Source: UBA11524 sp963642705
GTDB taxonomy: Bacteria > Bacillota > Clostridia > Christensenellales > Aristaeellaceae
Assembly (NCBI GenBank): GCA_963642705.1
Contig: CAVIHU010000025.1
Coordinates: 1-27,430, forward strand
DNA: 27,430 bases
Direction: 5' to 3'
Shown piece by piece: positions 14,605-22,218 of the stretch; the stretch's first letter is position 1; the number at the start of each line of letters is the position of its first letter. The position numbers were made by a program, and so were the translations under genes. Under the pieces are notes generated by a model. The model had not been told where the DNA came from and did no database searches. It saw only the letters and a program-made list of their open reading frames with translations.

Positions 14605-17466
14605 TCAGTAGATGCCGGCCATCACCTGGGTGAGCTGCCCCATAGCAGAGGCGACCTCGGTGGTGGTGGGCGCCGCCTGACTGATGACGGACTGCAGATG
14701 GCTGATGGCGGACTGCAGGGCGGCATAGTAAGCAGGATTCGAGGCGGCATCGAGGCTGTACAGCTGCGACTGTGCCTGCGAAAGCAAAATCTGCGCATCG
14801 GGAATCAGCGCGTTCGCTGCGGTCGACTCCGTGCCGGAATAGCTCGTGTGAACGGTGCAGGTGCCGCTTGTGCCGAGCACCGCGTAGCTGCCGAGGTATT
14901 CGATCAGCACATCCTCGTATTCCGTGCCGATGAAGGATGCGAGCGGATGACCGGACGGGATGGTCAGCACGCCGCGCGTCACGGTATCGGGACAATACGC
15001 CGTGGCAAGCTGCCCGGAGACCGTGCATACTGTTGCGGTCGTGTGCATCTGGCATGCAACCGTCGGCACGGTGGAGCTGAGCCAGTAATCCGTAACAACG
15101 CCATAGCCCATGCTGTCGTTGCGGCAGGCATCGGTCGCGAGCTGACCGGACACGGCGCAGGTCGTGGCGCGCACGAGCCCGTAGTCGCTTGCGCTGCCCT
15201 CCATGATGTCGCGGTTGCTGAGACCCTGATGAATTTTGCTCATGTAGCTCTGCCACAGCGGCGCGGCGGAGCGTGAGCCGGTCGAGTTGGACGCGAGCGC
15301 CTTGTAGTTATCGTGCCCGACCCACAGCGCCGAGGAATAATAGCCCGTCATGCCGGCGAAGAACACGCCCTTCTGGTCGGAGTTGGTGCCGGTCTTGCCT
15401 GCGACGGTCTGACCGCTGATTTTCGCATTCTTGCCCGTGCCGGAGGATACAGCGTCCCTGAGCATGTCTACGACCATGTAAGCAGTGGATTCGCTGAAGA
15501 CGCGGTGGCGTTCCTGCTGTGCGTGACCGTCCCAGATAATGGCGCCGGTGCTGTCGGAGATGCCGAGGACGGAAATCGGTGCCTGATACACGCCGCCGTT
15601 GGCGAGCACACCGAACGCGACGGACATCTGCAGGGGCGTGATGCCGCTGGAGCCAAGCGACAGACCGAAGGGCGTTGCGTCAATGTGACCGTCATCGATG
15701 CCCATGGCCTTCAGGAAGGCGACGGAGTTATCCACGCCGACAAGCGTCATCAGTGCCTGCGCGGCGGCGGTGTTGTGGCTGTTGATGAGCGCCTTGCGGA
15801 GCGTTTCCGGTCCTGCGTAGGAGCTTCCGCCATAATTGCGCGGCCAGGAATCCTGTCCGTTGGAGCCGCGCCAGCCGGAAATGGGCAGCGGCATGTTCAT
15901 GACGATCGTCGCCGGCGATGCACCCAGCTCAATGGCAGGCGCGTACACGGAAATCGGCTTGATGGACGAGCCGACCGGCATGTTCATGTCCACGGCGCGG
16001 TTGAATGTCTTCATGGCGGTCGGGCGCGTGCGGCTGCCAACAATCGCCTTCAGCTCACCCGTGCGGTAATCGAGGACAACGGCGGCTGCCTGCGGCTGGA
16101 TGATTTCGTCGTACGTGCCGTCGGAATTGCGCGAACGGTACACCTTGTCATCCGGGTCGCGCAGGGACGGATACTGCGTCCAGTTCTCCAGCGTGTCCTC
16201 GACCGTCTCCTGAATACTGGCGTCAATGGCAAGCTGCACATGATAGCCGCCGGTGCGCAGCCTGTTCTCCATGGCGTAGCGGTTGGCGGTCGTGTCCTCC
16301 AGACCGTTAAGCTCCAGCAGGATATCAACGACCTCGTCCACCGCGTATTCCACATAATGCGCGTAGCTGTACATGCCGGTGGAGCTGTTCGGGTCCGTTT
16401 CGAGCACATTCGCGGTGGAGGTATCGAGCGCACTCTGGTACTGCTCGTAGGTGATGAACTGATTCTCGTACATGCAGCGGAGCACATAGTCCGTGCGCTT
16501 GTTGGTGATGGCGGCGTAATCCACGCCTTCCCTGGAACGCGTGTAGAAATTCCGCCGCGGATTATAATAATAAGGCGAATTGCACGTGCCGGCAAGCATG
16601 GCGCACTCGCGCAGCGTCAATTCGCTCAGCGACTTGCCGAAATAGCCCTGCGCGGCGGTGTATACGCCGTAGTAGTTTTCACCCAGATAAATCGTGTTCA
16701 GGTAGCTCTCCAGAATCTGATCCTTCGTGTAGCGCGTTTCAAGCTGAATCGCCAGATACGCCTCCTGAATCTTGCGCTTGTAGCTTTGCTCGGAGGACAA
16801 AAGCGTATTTTTGATCAGCTGCTGCGTGATGGTTGAGCCGCCCTGCGTCGAGGAGGACGTCAGGTTCGACACGAACGCGCCGACAATGCGCTTGATGTCA
16901 ATGCCGTTGTGCGTGTAGAAGCGTGCATCCTCCACCGCAACGAACGCCTGCTGCAGGTATTGCGGCATTGCATCAATGGAGACCATCACGCGGTTTTCCG
17001 AACCCTTGTATTCGGTAATCAGGTTGCCCTCGGAATCGTAGATGAAGGACGTCTGCTCCTGGTCGTCAATCGCGGCGAGGTCAAGCGTCGGCGCCGTTTC
17101 CATATAGCCCTTTGCGATGCCGATGACCGCGCCGACCAACGCAAGCCCTGCAATCAGAATCAGCACGGCGAAAATGCGAACGACATTGACGAGCACGCAC
17201 AGCACGAAATTCGGCTTCTTCATTTCGGGCTTGAAGATGGAGAAGGGATAATCCTTTTTCTTCTCCGGCAGATAAGCGCCCGTGTCAATCGGCGGCACAG
17301 CGTCCCAGAACTGCTCATTGGCGAACTGATCCGCCTGCCCTTCAACCTGAACGGGCTGCTCGGCATCGTTCTGCCACTGTTCCTGCGGCATATCATAGTC
17401 CTGCGTTTCCTGATTATTCGGCAGGGAGGACTGCTCCCAGCCTTCGGAAAATGGTTGCTTATTCAC
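14605..17466 (-). CDS. Class A penicillin-binding protein (transglycosylase/transpeptidase)
   Basis: A 953-residue bifunctional peptidoglycan synthase. It has a hydrophilic cytoplasmic N-terminus (1-85), one membrane anchor (about 87-118), and a GT51 domain with catalytic E179 in VEDARFYTHNGID, GGSTITQQLIKN, RKIQEAYLAIQLE and ESYLNTIYLGENYYGV. The transpeptidase domain has SSIK (nucleophile S500, K503), SHN (S563, N565) and KTG (691-693). The C-terminal tail (about 770-953) contains Cys-rich stretches such as TTCAVSGQLATDACRND and a final helical segment; its role is unknown. The start is GTG at 17466, supported by AAGGGAG 8 nt upstream; no nearer ATG fits. It is transcribed from its own promoter, divergent from the solute-binding protein operon. 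Confidence 0.95.
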   Translation of the reverse strand: MNKQPFSEGWEQSSLPNNQETQDYDMPQEQWQNDAEQPVQVEGQADQFANEQFWDAVPPIDTGAYLPEKKKDYPFSIFKPEMKKPNFVLCVLVNVVRIFAVLILIAGLALVGAVIGIAKGYMETAPTLDLAAIDDQEQTSFIYDSEGNLITEYKGSENRVMVSIDAMPQYLQQAFVAVEDARFYTHNGIDIKRIVGAFVSNLTSSSTQGGSTITQQLIKNTLLSSEQSYKRKIQEAYLAIQLETRYTKDQILESYLNTIYLGENYYGVYTAAQGYFGKSLSELTLRECAMLAGTCNSPYYYNPRRNFYTRSREGVDYAAITNKRTDYVLRCMYENQFITYEQYQSALDTSTANVLETDPNSSTGMYSYAHYVEYAVDEVVDILLELNGLEDTTANRYAMENRLRTGGYHVQLAIDASIQETVEDTLENWTQYPSLRDPDDKVYRSRNSDGTYDEIIQPQAAAVVLDYRTGELKAIVGSRTRPTAMKTFNRAVDMNMPVGSSIKPISVYAPAIELGASPATIVMNMPLPISGWRGSNGQDSWPRNYGGSSYAGPETLRKALINSHNTAAAQALMTLVGVDNSVAFLKAMGIDDGHIDATPFGLSLGSSGITPLQMSVAFGVLANGGVYQAPISVLGISDSTGAIIWDGHAQQERHRVFSESTAYMVVDMLRDAVSSGTGKNAKISGQTVAGKTGTNSDQKGVFFAGMTGYYSSALWVGHDNYKALASNSTGSRSAAPLWQSYMSKIHQGLSNRDIMEGSASDYGLVRATTCAVSGQLATDACRNDSMGYGVVTDYWLSSTVPTVACQMHTTATVCTVSGQLATAYCPDTVTRGVLTIPSGHPLASFIGTEYEDVLIEYLGSYAVLGTSGTCTVHTSYSGTESTAANALIPDAQILLSQAQSQLYSLDAASNPAYYAALQSAISHLQSVISQAAPTTTEVASAMGQLTQVMAGIY

Positions 17467-17559
17467 TGCTTCAACTCCCTTGAGGTCGGGGGCCTGAACG
17501 GCAGGCGACCGGTCATAAAAAGCAAAAGGGGTGTGAAATCATACATTTTCACAGTTTAT

Positions 17560-17588
17560 AGTATATCATGGTTTTGCATTTTCTGCAA
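17560..17588 (-). promoter_or_regulatory. Promoter of the class A PBP gene
   Basis: On the minus strand, -35 TTGCAG (17583-17588), a 17-bp spacer and -10 TATACT (17560-17565). A small inverted repeat TTGCA-TTTTC-TGCAA (17574-17588) overlaps the -35 box. The predicted leader is about 90 nt. Confidence 0.72.
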
Positions 17589-17855
17589 TGTGGGGTTTAG
17601 CGCATCGCACCGCAAGCGGAACCTGTATGCAAACAGCGCAACCCCATCGAGAAAAGGGTCAAGCGATGGACTTTGCCTCTTTTCCTGTCCCCTGCAGCCC
17701 CGGCAGGGATATGCGATGCAGCGTGCCAAAGCTCACCCATCAAAGTGAAATCCCCATCATATAACGGATGGAAAGACGAATTTCGTGCCTATCGAAACAA
17801 AAAAATACAAATGAATTGTTCATTCAACAAATCAATAAAAAAATATCATACCATA
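17589..17855. other. Divergent intergenic stretch without a recognisable gene
   Basis: No convincing coding frame or known RNA family is seen here. It holds two small inverted repeats (CCATCG...CGATGG around 17643-17669, and CCCTGC/GCAGGG at 17689-17694 with 17703-17708) and the short copy of the AGCTTTGGC repeat at 17724-17735. Base composition turns AT-rich towards the 18022 promoter. A structured RNA cannot be excluded. Confidence 0.4.
17724..17735 (-). repeat. AGCTTTGGC intergenic repeat, short copy
   Basis: TGCCAAAGCTCA on plus, i.e. TGAGCTTTGGCA on minus, is identical over 12 bases to the core of the copy at 22118-22137. The flanks are not conserved. Confidence 0.35.
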
Positions 17856-17884
17856 TTGACAATATTACACTGATATGATAGAAT
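17856..17884 (+). promoter_or_regulatory. Strong promoter of the solute-binding protein operon
   Basis: A perfect -35 TTGACA (17856-17861), 17-bp spacer and -10 TAGAAT (17879-17884), with transcription start expected near 17891. The leader to the start codon at 18022 is about 130 nt. Confidence 0.85.
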
Positions 17885-17891
17885 CATATCA
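17871..17891 (+). promoter_or_regulatory. Palindromic operator candidate over the -10 box
   Basis: TGATATGA (17871-17878), TAGAA, TCATATCA (17884-17891): perfect 8-bp arms around a 5-bp centre, spanning the -10 box and likely start site. A dimeric repressor bound here would block transcription. The regulator is not identified in this window. Confidence 0.6.
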
Positions 17892-18021
17892 GAAATCACT
17901 TGTTTATTTTTTAACATCCATTCACAAAAAGGGGGTGATTCCCTTGACTCAAAGCAACTGACGCTCTTTAAACACATACGACCGACGAACAGCTTTCACG
18001 ACAACATCAGGAGGTTAAACA

Positions 18022-19296
18022 ATGAAAACGAAGCGCTTGCTCGCCCTGCTTTGCGCTGTTTTTATGTTGATTCAGTTATCCGTTGTTTGCGCGGAGGGCG
18101 ACGATCTGTATATCGCCGGTAACATGATGCTCATGGATAAAATGGAGGGATTCGAAAAGGAAAGTGGTATTCATATCACATTCAGTTATGATTTCAACAT
18201 TCAAGACGTCATCGCAAACGCCTATGTCATCCAAAATCCGGACATCGATGTTTTTGTTATTCGTACCGATTCCGGCTTGTATACAATCAAGAATACAAAT
18301 TACTATGAATCGCTGGAAGGCAATGAAACGCTGATGCAGGCATATCAAAGCATGTATCCGGCGCTTCAGCCTGCCATGATGGATGAAGGGCATCTCGTCG
18401 GCGTGCTGGTCAGTGCATCGCCGATGGGCATGATGGTCGCAGAGGATACGCTGGCAGAGTGGGGATTCAGCGTGCCGGAAACCTTTGACGAACTGCTGGA
18501 CGTGTGCAATGCAATTCTCGCAGATGACCTGCTCACCGGCGATATGACGCTGATGATGGACTCCTATACGCAGCAGAGCGTAATGAACCTGTTCATGAAG
18601 TATTATATCATCACGAGCATTCAGGAAGGCCGCAGGGTTGATTTCCGGAATGACACGTTCCTGCACTACGTCAGGCGCATCAGGGACGAGCTGCCGGAAA
18701 CGGACACCTTGACAGGCGAGCGTTTTAATATTATATTTATGCTGCCGAGTGCGGCGGATGTCCCGTCAACGTTGATTCGGCGCTTCCCGCGCATCTTTGA
18801 GGACCAGAGCAGCGCCGTGGAGACCTATGCGACCATCGCGATCGTGAATCCGTATTCCGACAATAAGGAAGCGGCGATCAGCTTCATAGAATATTGCGTG
18901 ATGCACATGGAGAATTCGGATTACTTCCTCTATCAGACGTTGACCGACCCGATTGAAAATCCGGATGTCGTCTCGAAAATCGAAAAGCTTGAGGAAGAGA
19001 TTGCCCTGCTGGAGGGCGCCGAGGAACGCACGCAGGCGCAGGAGGATCGGCTGGCGGATGACCGTGCACAGCTCGAACAGCTTGAAGGCCGCCGCTATAT
19101 GGTCAAGGAAGACGCAATTAAGTATTATCAGTCGCTGGCAGAATCGCTCTATATCTCCGAGGGGTCGCCCCTGTCCTATGACGATGCGCTGCAGGTGCTT
19201 GCCAAGCGTTATCTGAACGGTGCATTTGATGCGGAGACCTTCGCGCAGGAATGCCAGTCGCACATCGAGATGATCTACGCCGAAATCGGGGAATAA
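18022..19296 (+). CDS. Extracellular solute-binding protein, family 1-like, with coiled-coil insert
   Basis: A 424-residue exported protein resembling the binding subunits of sugar/oligosaccharide ABC importers. It has a signal peptide (1-24; LLALLCAVFMLIQLSVVCA), a beta strand-helix start LYIAGNMMLMDKMEGFEKESGIHITF, PDIDVFVI, an ASPMGMMVAEDTLAEWGFSVPETFDELLDVC segment typical of the family, and NPYSDNKEAAISFIEYCV. Residues about 316-357 (KIEKLEEEIALLEGAEE...) are a charged coiled coil not usual in this fold. No proper lipobox is seen at the VVC cysteine, so a lipid anchor is doubtful. AGGAGG lies 7 nt before the ATG. No permease or ATPase gene is adjacent, so it is an orphan here; the ligand is unknown. 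The UPF0489 gene follows 24 bp downstream. Confidence 0.82.
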   Translation: MKTKRLLALLCAVFMLIQLSVVCAEGDDLYIAGNMMLMDKMEGFEKESGIHITFSYDFNIQDVIANAYVIQNPDIDVFVIRTDSGLYTIKNTNYYESLEGNETLMQAYQSMYPALQPAMMDEGHLVGVLVSASPMGMMVAEDTLAEWGFSVPETFDELLDVCNAILADDLLTGDMTLMMDSYTQQSVMNLFMKYYIITSIQEGRRVDFRNDTFLHYVRRIRDELPETDTLTGERFNIIFMLPSAADVPSTLIRRFPRIFEDQSSAVETYATIAIVNPYSDNKEAAISFIEYCVMHMENSDYFLYQTLTDPIENPDVVSKIEKLEEEIALLEGAEERTQAQEDRLADDRAQLEQLEGRRYMVKEDAIKYYQSLAESLYISEGSPLSYDDALQVLAKRYLNGAFDAETFAQECQSHIEMIYAEIGE

Positions 19297-19320
19297 AGGC
19301 AGAAAGAAGACCTCATCACC

Positions 19321-20025
19321 ATGCGAGTGCTTGACATTGACCTTGATTTTTTCCTTGCCGACTGCTGTCCGCTGTCCGAAAAAGGGCAGCGTCCGCCGCT
19401 GACGGGTCATGAGCCGTGGGCTGAAGCGGATGTCCGTGCGTTTCTGGAGGAGCAGTGCGGTCTGTCCCGCGAAGCGCCTGTTGACGGGCGCGTATTCGAG
19501 ACGCACGACTGCGCCTTGCAGTTCTGGGAGGAGCAGCTCGCCGCCGGACGGCTGACCGCGCCGTTCGAGGTTACCCACGTCGATGCGCACAGTGACCTCG
19601 GCATTGGTTATCCCGGTCCGAACTACGTGCTGTTCAACGTGCTCGCCATGCCGGTGGAAAAGCGTCTTGACCTCGATGCCTTTTATGCGCAGAAGAAGCT
19701 CGATGAGGCGAATTATCTGCTGTTCGCGCTGGCCATGCGCCGGATTTCCTCGCTGGACAACGTGCGCAATCCACGCTCACGGCAGGATATTCCGGCTGTT
19801 CTGCTTGATGGGGACGGCAATATCCGCCTGAATTCGCTGACGGCGCAGATGTTCACCGCGAAAAACGGTGCGGAACCGACCGTGCCGTTCCGCGTGTATG
19901 ATGATTATCGTAATTTTCATGCGAACGGGAAATATGACTTCGTGACGCTTGCCATTTCGCCGCGATATGCACCGGTTGAGGCTGATGAACTGGTGAAGGT
20001 CATTCGCGAATATATCAAACATTGA
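19321..20025 (+). CDS. UPF0489 family protein (arginase-like fold; peptide-arginase relative)
   Basis: A 234-residue protein. The motifs DIDLDFF (5-11) and THVDAHSDLG (H86, D88, H90, D92) are the metal-binding signatures of the UPF0489 family, which has the ureohydrolase/arginase fold. Members of this group act in RiPP pathways as peptide arginases converting Arg to ornithine (OspR in landornamide synthesis), while many UPF0489 proteins have no assigned substrate. A dinuclear metal hydrolase is the reasonable inference. No RiPP precursor or radical SAM gene is visible nearby. The ribosome binding site is weak (AGAAAGAAGA). It is co-transcribed with the upstream solute-binding protein and followed by a terminator. 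Confidence 0.8.
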   Translation: MRVLDIDLDFFLADCCPLSEKGQRPPLTGHEPWAEADVRAFLEEQCGLSREAPVDGRVFETHDCALQFWEEQLAAGRLTAPFEVTHVDAHSDLGIGYPGPNYVLFNVLAMPVEKRLDLDAFYAQKKLDEANYLLFALAMRRISSLDNVRNPRSRQDIPAVLLDGDGNIRLNSLTAQMFTAKNGAEPTVPFRVYDDYRNFHANGKYDFVTLAISPRYAPVEADELVKVIREYIKH

Positions 20026-20043
20026 CGCGCTGAACGCTTTCAG

Positions 20044-20074
20044 AGCAGCTGCTCATTTCGGGCGGCTGCTTTTT
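20044..20074 (+). terminator. Terminator of the solute-binding protein/UPF0489 operon
   Basis: The stem AGCAGCTGCTC (20044-20054) pairs with GGGCGGCTGCT (20060-20070) with two G-U pairs and a 5-nt loop, followed by TTTTT and a T-rich stretch. It lies about 20 bp after the UPF0489 stop. Confidence 0.88.
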
Positions 20075-20108
20075 CATTTTCATGATGGATAGCTGTTGCT
20101 GCGGAGAT

Positions 20109-20128
20109 GTCGCCTCCGCGGAGGCGAC
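20109..20128. repeat. 20-bp perfect palindrome
   Basis: GTCGCCTCCGCGGAGGCGAC is its own reverse complement over 20 bases. It lies between the operon terminator and the glnS promoter, outside any gene. It may be an intergenic repeat element or a protein-binding site. Confidence 0.8.
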
Positions 20129-20197
20129 CGGATGGCATGGCAGTCGCAGACCTTGCCTGTTCGGTAGCCCACCTTTTTCGTTTTTTTCACTGTGCCC

Positions 20198-20226
20198 TTG
20201 TATTTTTCGGTTAATACAGCTATAAT
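20198..20226 (+). promoter_or_regulatory. glnS promoter
   Basis: -35 TTGTAT (20198-20203), a 17-bp spacer and perfect -10 TATAAT (20221-20226). The leader of about 70 nt is too short for a T-box riboswitch and no T-box sequence (TGGNACC-type bulge) is visible in it. Confidence 0.75.
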
Positions 20227-20302
20227 ATTTCAATACCGGAGGAAGGCTTCGCGACCGAATTTCGGCACGTCGAAACCCGATGAAGAAGGAGGAACCATTC
20301 CG

Positions 20303-22063
20303 ATGGAAGAAGCAATGACTCGCAGCAATTTTGTCTGGGAGGCTGTCGAACAGGATCTCAAGGACGGACGCTACACGCAGGTGCATACGCGGTTTCCTCC
20401 CGAACCTAACGGCTATATGCATATTGGTCACTGCAAGGCGCTGATTACGGACTTCCTGACGGCTGAAAAGTACGGCGGCAAGTGCAACCTTCGCTTCGAT
20501 GATACGAATCCTGCGAAGGAGGATACGGAGTTCGTCGAAGCCATCAAGAACGATATTCACTGGCTTGGCTTTGACTGGACAGGCGGACTGTATTATGCAT
20601 CCGACTATTATGATAAGTGCTATGAAATCGCCGAGGACTGGATCAAGCGCGGTCTGGCATATGTCGACGAGCTCAATAAGGAGCAGATGCGCGAATACCG
20701 CGGCACACTGACGCAGCCCGGCAGGAACTCGCCGTGGCGTGACCGTCCTGCGGAAGAAAGCCTCGACCTGTTCCGGCGGATGCGTGCGGGCGAGTTTGCC
20801 GAAGGGCAGTACACCCTGCGCGCCAAGATCGACATGGCATCGCCGAACATCGTCATGCGCGACCCCACCATGTACCGCATCCTGTATAAGGAGCATTGGC
20901 GCACGGGCAGGAAGTGGTGCATCTATCCGATGTACGATTTTGCGCACCCCATCGGCGACGCGCTTGAAGGCATCAGCCACTCCCTGTGCTCGCTGGAATA
21001 CGAAATTCATCGTCCGCTGTACGACTGGGTTGTCGATCACAGCCAGTCCATGCTGCCGGCGCGTCCGCGTCAGATCGAATTTGCCCGGCTGAACATGACC
21101 GGTACCGTCATGAGCAAACGCAAGCTGCGCGCGCTGGTGATGGGCGGCTACGTCAGCGGCTGGGATGACCCGAGAATGCCCACATTGTCCGGCCTGCGCC
21201 GCAGGGGCTGCACGGCCGCCGCCATCCGTGATTTCGTCAGCCGCATCGGGCTGAGCAAGGCGGACTCGGTTGTGGACACGGCGCTGCTGGATGCCTGTAT
21301 CCGCGATGACCTCGGCGAAAAGGCGGCACGCGTCATGGCAGTGCTGCATCCGCTCAAGGTCGTGCTGACGAACTGGGATGAGGGGAAGACAATTACGCTG
21401 ACGGTGGAGAATCACCCGAAGCATCCGGAAATGGGCACGCACACCGTGACGTTCGGGCGCGAGCTGTACATCGAGCAGGAGGACTTCATGGAGGTGCCTG
21501 CGAAGAAGTTCCAGCGCATGTACCCCGGCTTCGAGGTGCGTCTGAACGGCGCGTACATCGTCAAGTGCGAGGGCTGCAAGAAGGACGAAGGCGGCAACGT
21601 CACCGAGGTTTACTGCACGGTGGACATGGACAGCCTGTCCGGCAGCGAAGGCGCCGACCGAAAGATTAAGGGCAAGACGCTGCACTGGGTATCCGCAGTC
21701 GATGCGGTTCCGTTCGAGGCACGCCTTTACGACCCACTGCTGGCAGACGACAGCGCGCTCGAGGATGAGCAGGCGCCTGCTGCGGATGCCGATGCCGCCG
21801 ATGAAGTAACCGGGGAAGAGGACGAAAGCAAGGACGCCACGCTTTCCCGTGCGGATTATGACTTCCTGAAGAAGCTGAATCAGCATTCCCTGACGGTCGT
21901 CAAGGGACTGATTGAGCCCTACGCGAAGGAATGCCCTGTCGGCACGGCGCTGCAGTTCCTCCGCACCGGCTACTTCTGCAAGGACAGGGATTCCACCGAC
22001 GAGCTGCCGGTATTCAACCGCACGGTCGGGTTGCGCGACACCTTCGCAAAGGCTGCAAAGTAA
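20303..22063 (+). CDS. glnS: Glutaminyl-tRNA synthetase
   Basis: A 586-residue class I synthetase charging tRNA-Gln with glutamine. The signature FPPEPNGYMHIGHCKA (HIGH motif) is specific to GlnRS; VMSKRKLR is the KMSKS loop, and WDDPRMPTLSGLRRRG and the C-terminal PVFNRTVGLRDTFAK are also GlnRS hallmarks. The start ATG at 20303 follows AAGGAGG. The C-terminal anticodon-binding part contains an unusual acidic low-complexity insertion around 21742-21850 (about 35 Asp/Glu/Ala-rich residues) that ordinary GlnRS lacks. gltX follows after 155 bp. Confidence 0.97.
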   Translation: MEEAMTRSNFVWEAVEQDLKDGRYTQVHTRFPPEPNGYMHIGHCKALITDFLTAEKYGGKCNLRFDDTNPAKEDTEFVEAIKNDIHWLGFDWTGGLYYASDYYDKCYEIAEDWIKRGLAYVDELNKEQMREYRGTLTQPGRNSPWRDRPAEESLDLFRRMRAGEFAEGQYTLRAKIDMASPNIVMRDPTMYRILYKEHWRTGRKWCIYPMYDFAHPIGDALEGISHSLCSLEYEIHRPLYDWVVDHSQSMLPARPRQIEFARLNMTGTVMSKRKLRALVMGGYVSGWDDPRMPTLSGLRRRGCTAAAIRDFVSRIGLSKADSVVDTALLDACIRDDLGEKAARVMAVLHPLKVVLTNWDEGKTITLTVENHPKHPEMGTHTVTFGRELYIEQEDFMEVPAKKFQRMYPGFEVRLNGAYIVKCEGCKKDEGGNVTEVYCTVDMDSLSGSEGADRKIKGKTLHWVSAVDAVPFEARLYDPLLADDSALEDEQAPAADADAADEVTGEEDESKDATLSRADYDFLKKLNQHSLTVVKGLIEPYAKECPVGTALQFLRTGYFCKDRDSTDELPVFNRTVGLRDTFAKAAK

Positions 22064-22068
22064 CGCAG

Positions 22069-22083
22069 TCAGGCTTCGCCTGA
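22069..22083 (+). terminator. Weak hairpin after glnS
   Basis: TCAGGC-TTC-GCCTGA (22069-22083), a 6-bp stem, is followed by TTTCGTTTTCC. The T run is interrupted, so termination may be partial and allow read-through into gltX. The shape matches the hairpins after the PBP gene. Confidence 0.45.
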
Positions 22084-22117
22084 TTTCGTTTTCCTTTGGC
22101 GGCGCACACATTTTTAC

Positions 22118-22137
22118 TTCCATCGTTGAGCTTTGGC
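22118..22137 (+). repeat. AGCTTTGGC intergenic repeat, copy 2
   Basis: TTCCATCGTTGAGCTTTGGC matches the minus strand of 14497-14516 at 19 of 20 positions. Both copies lie just downstream of a stop codon and a GGCTTCGCC hairpin and are followed by a copy of the CGAAGG-type palindromic repeat, so the whole intergenic module appears to be related. Confidence 0.6.
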
Positions 22138-22145
22138 ATGGCAGC

Positions 22146-22187
22146 AGGGGAGCTTTCCAATCGCTCCCTTGAGCCCCTTCGGCTTTG
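22146..22187 (-). repeat. Intergenic palindromic repeat, copy C (divergent)
   Basis: On the minus strand this reads AAAGCCGAAGGGGCTC, then AAGGGAGCGATTGGAAAGC, then TCCCCT: the same block order as copies A and B (CCGAAGG, AGGG-GCGAT, AAA, CTCCC) but more diverged. GGGAGC and GCTCCC pair to form the hairpin. Confidence 0.45.
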
Positions 22188-22218
22188 GTACCATTTAGCA
22201 AAGGCAGGAAACATCATC

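Noticed and set aside
14471..15256. Minus-strand frame overlapping the PBP 3' end
   Set aside because: It is an out-of-frame reading of the PBP gene, with no motifs, that runs into the hairpin array and the AGCTTTGGC intergenic repeat.
15313..16836. Plus-strand open frame of about 500 codons
   Set aside because: Antisense to the intact transpeptidase and transglycosylase domains of the class A PBP.
18022..18100. Lipoprotein signal on the solute-binding protein
   Set aside because: The residues before the cysteine (SVV) do not fit the lipobox, which needs Gly, Ala or Ser at -1; a signal peptidase I site is more likely.
20227..20302. T-box riboswitch in the glnS leader
   Set aside because: The leader is about 70 nt, too short, and lacks the T-box bulge and a terminator stem.
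20015..22201. Minus-strand open frame of 728 codons
   Set aside because: Antisense to glnS, crosses a terminator and a promoter, and shows no recognisable domain.
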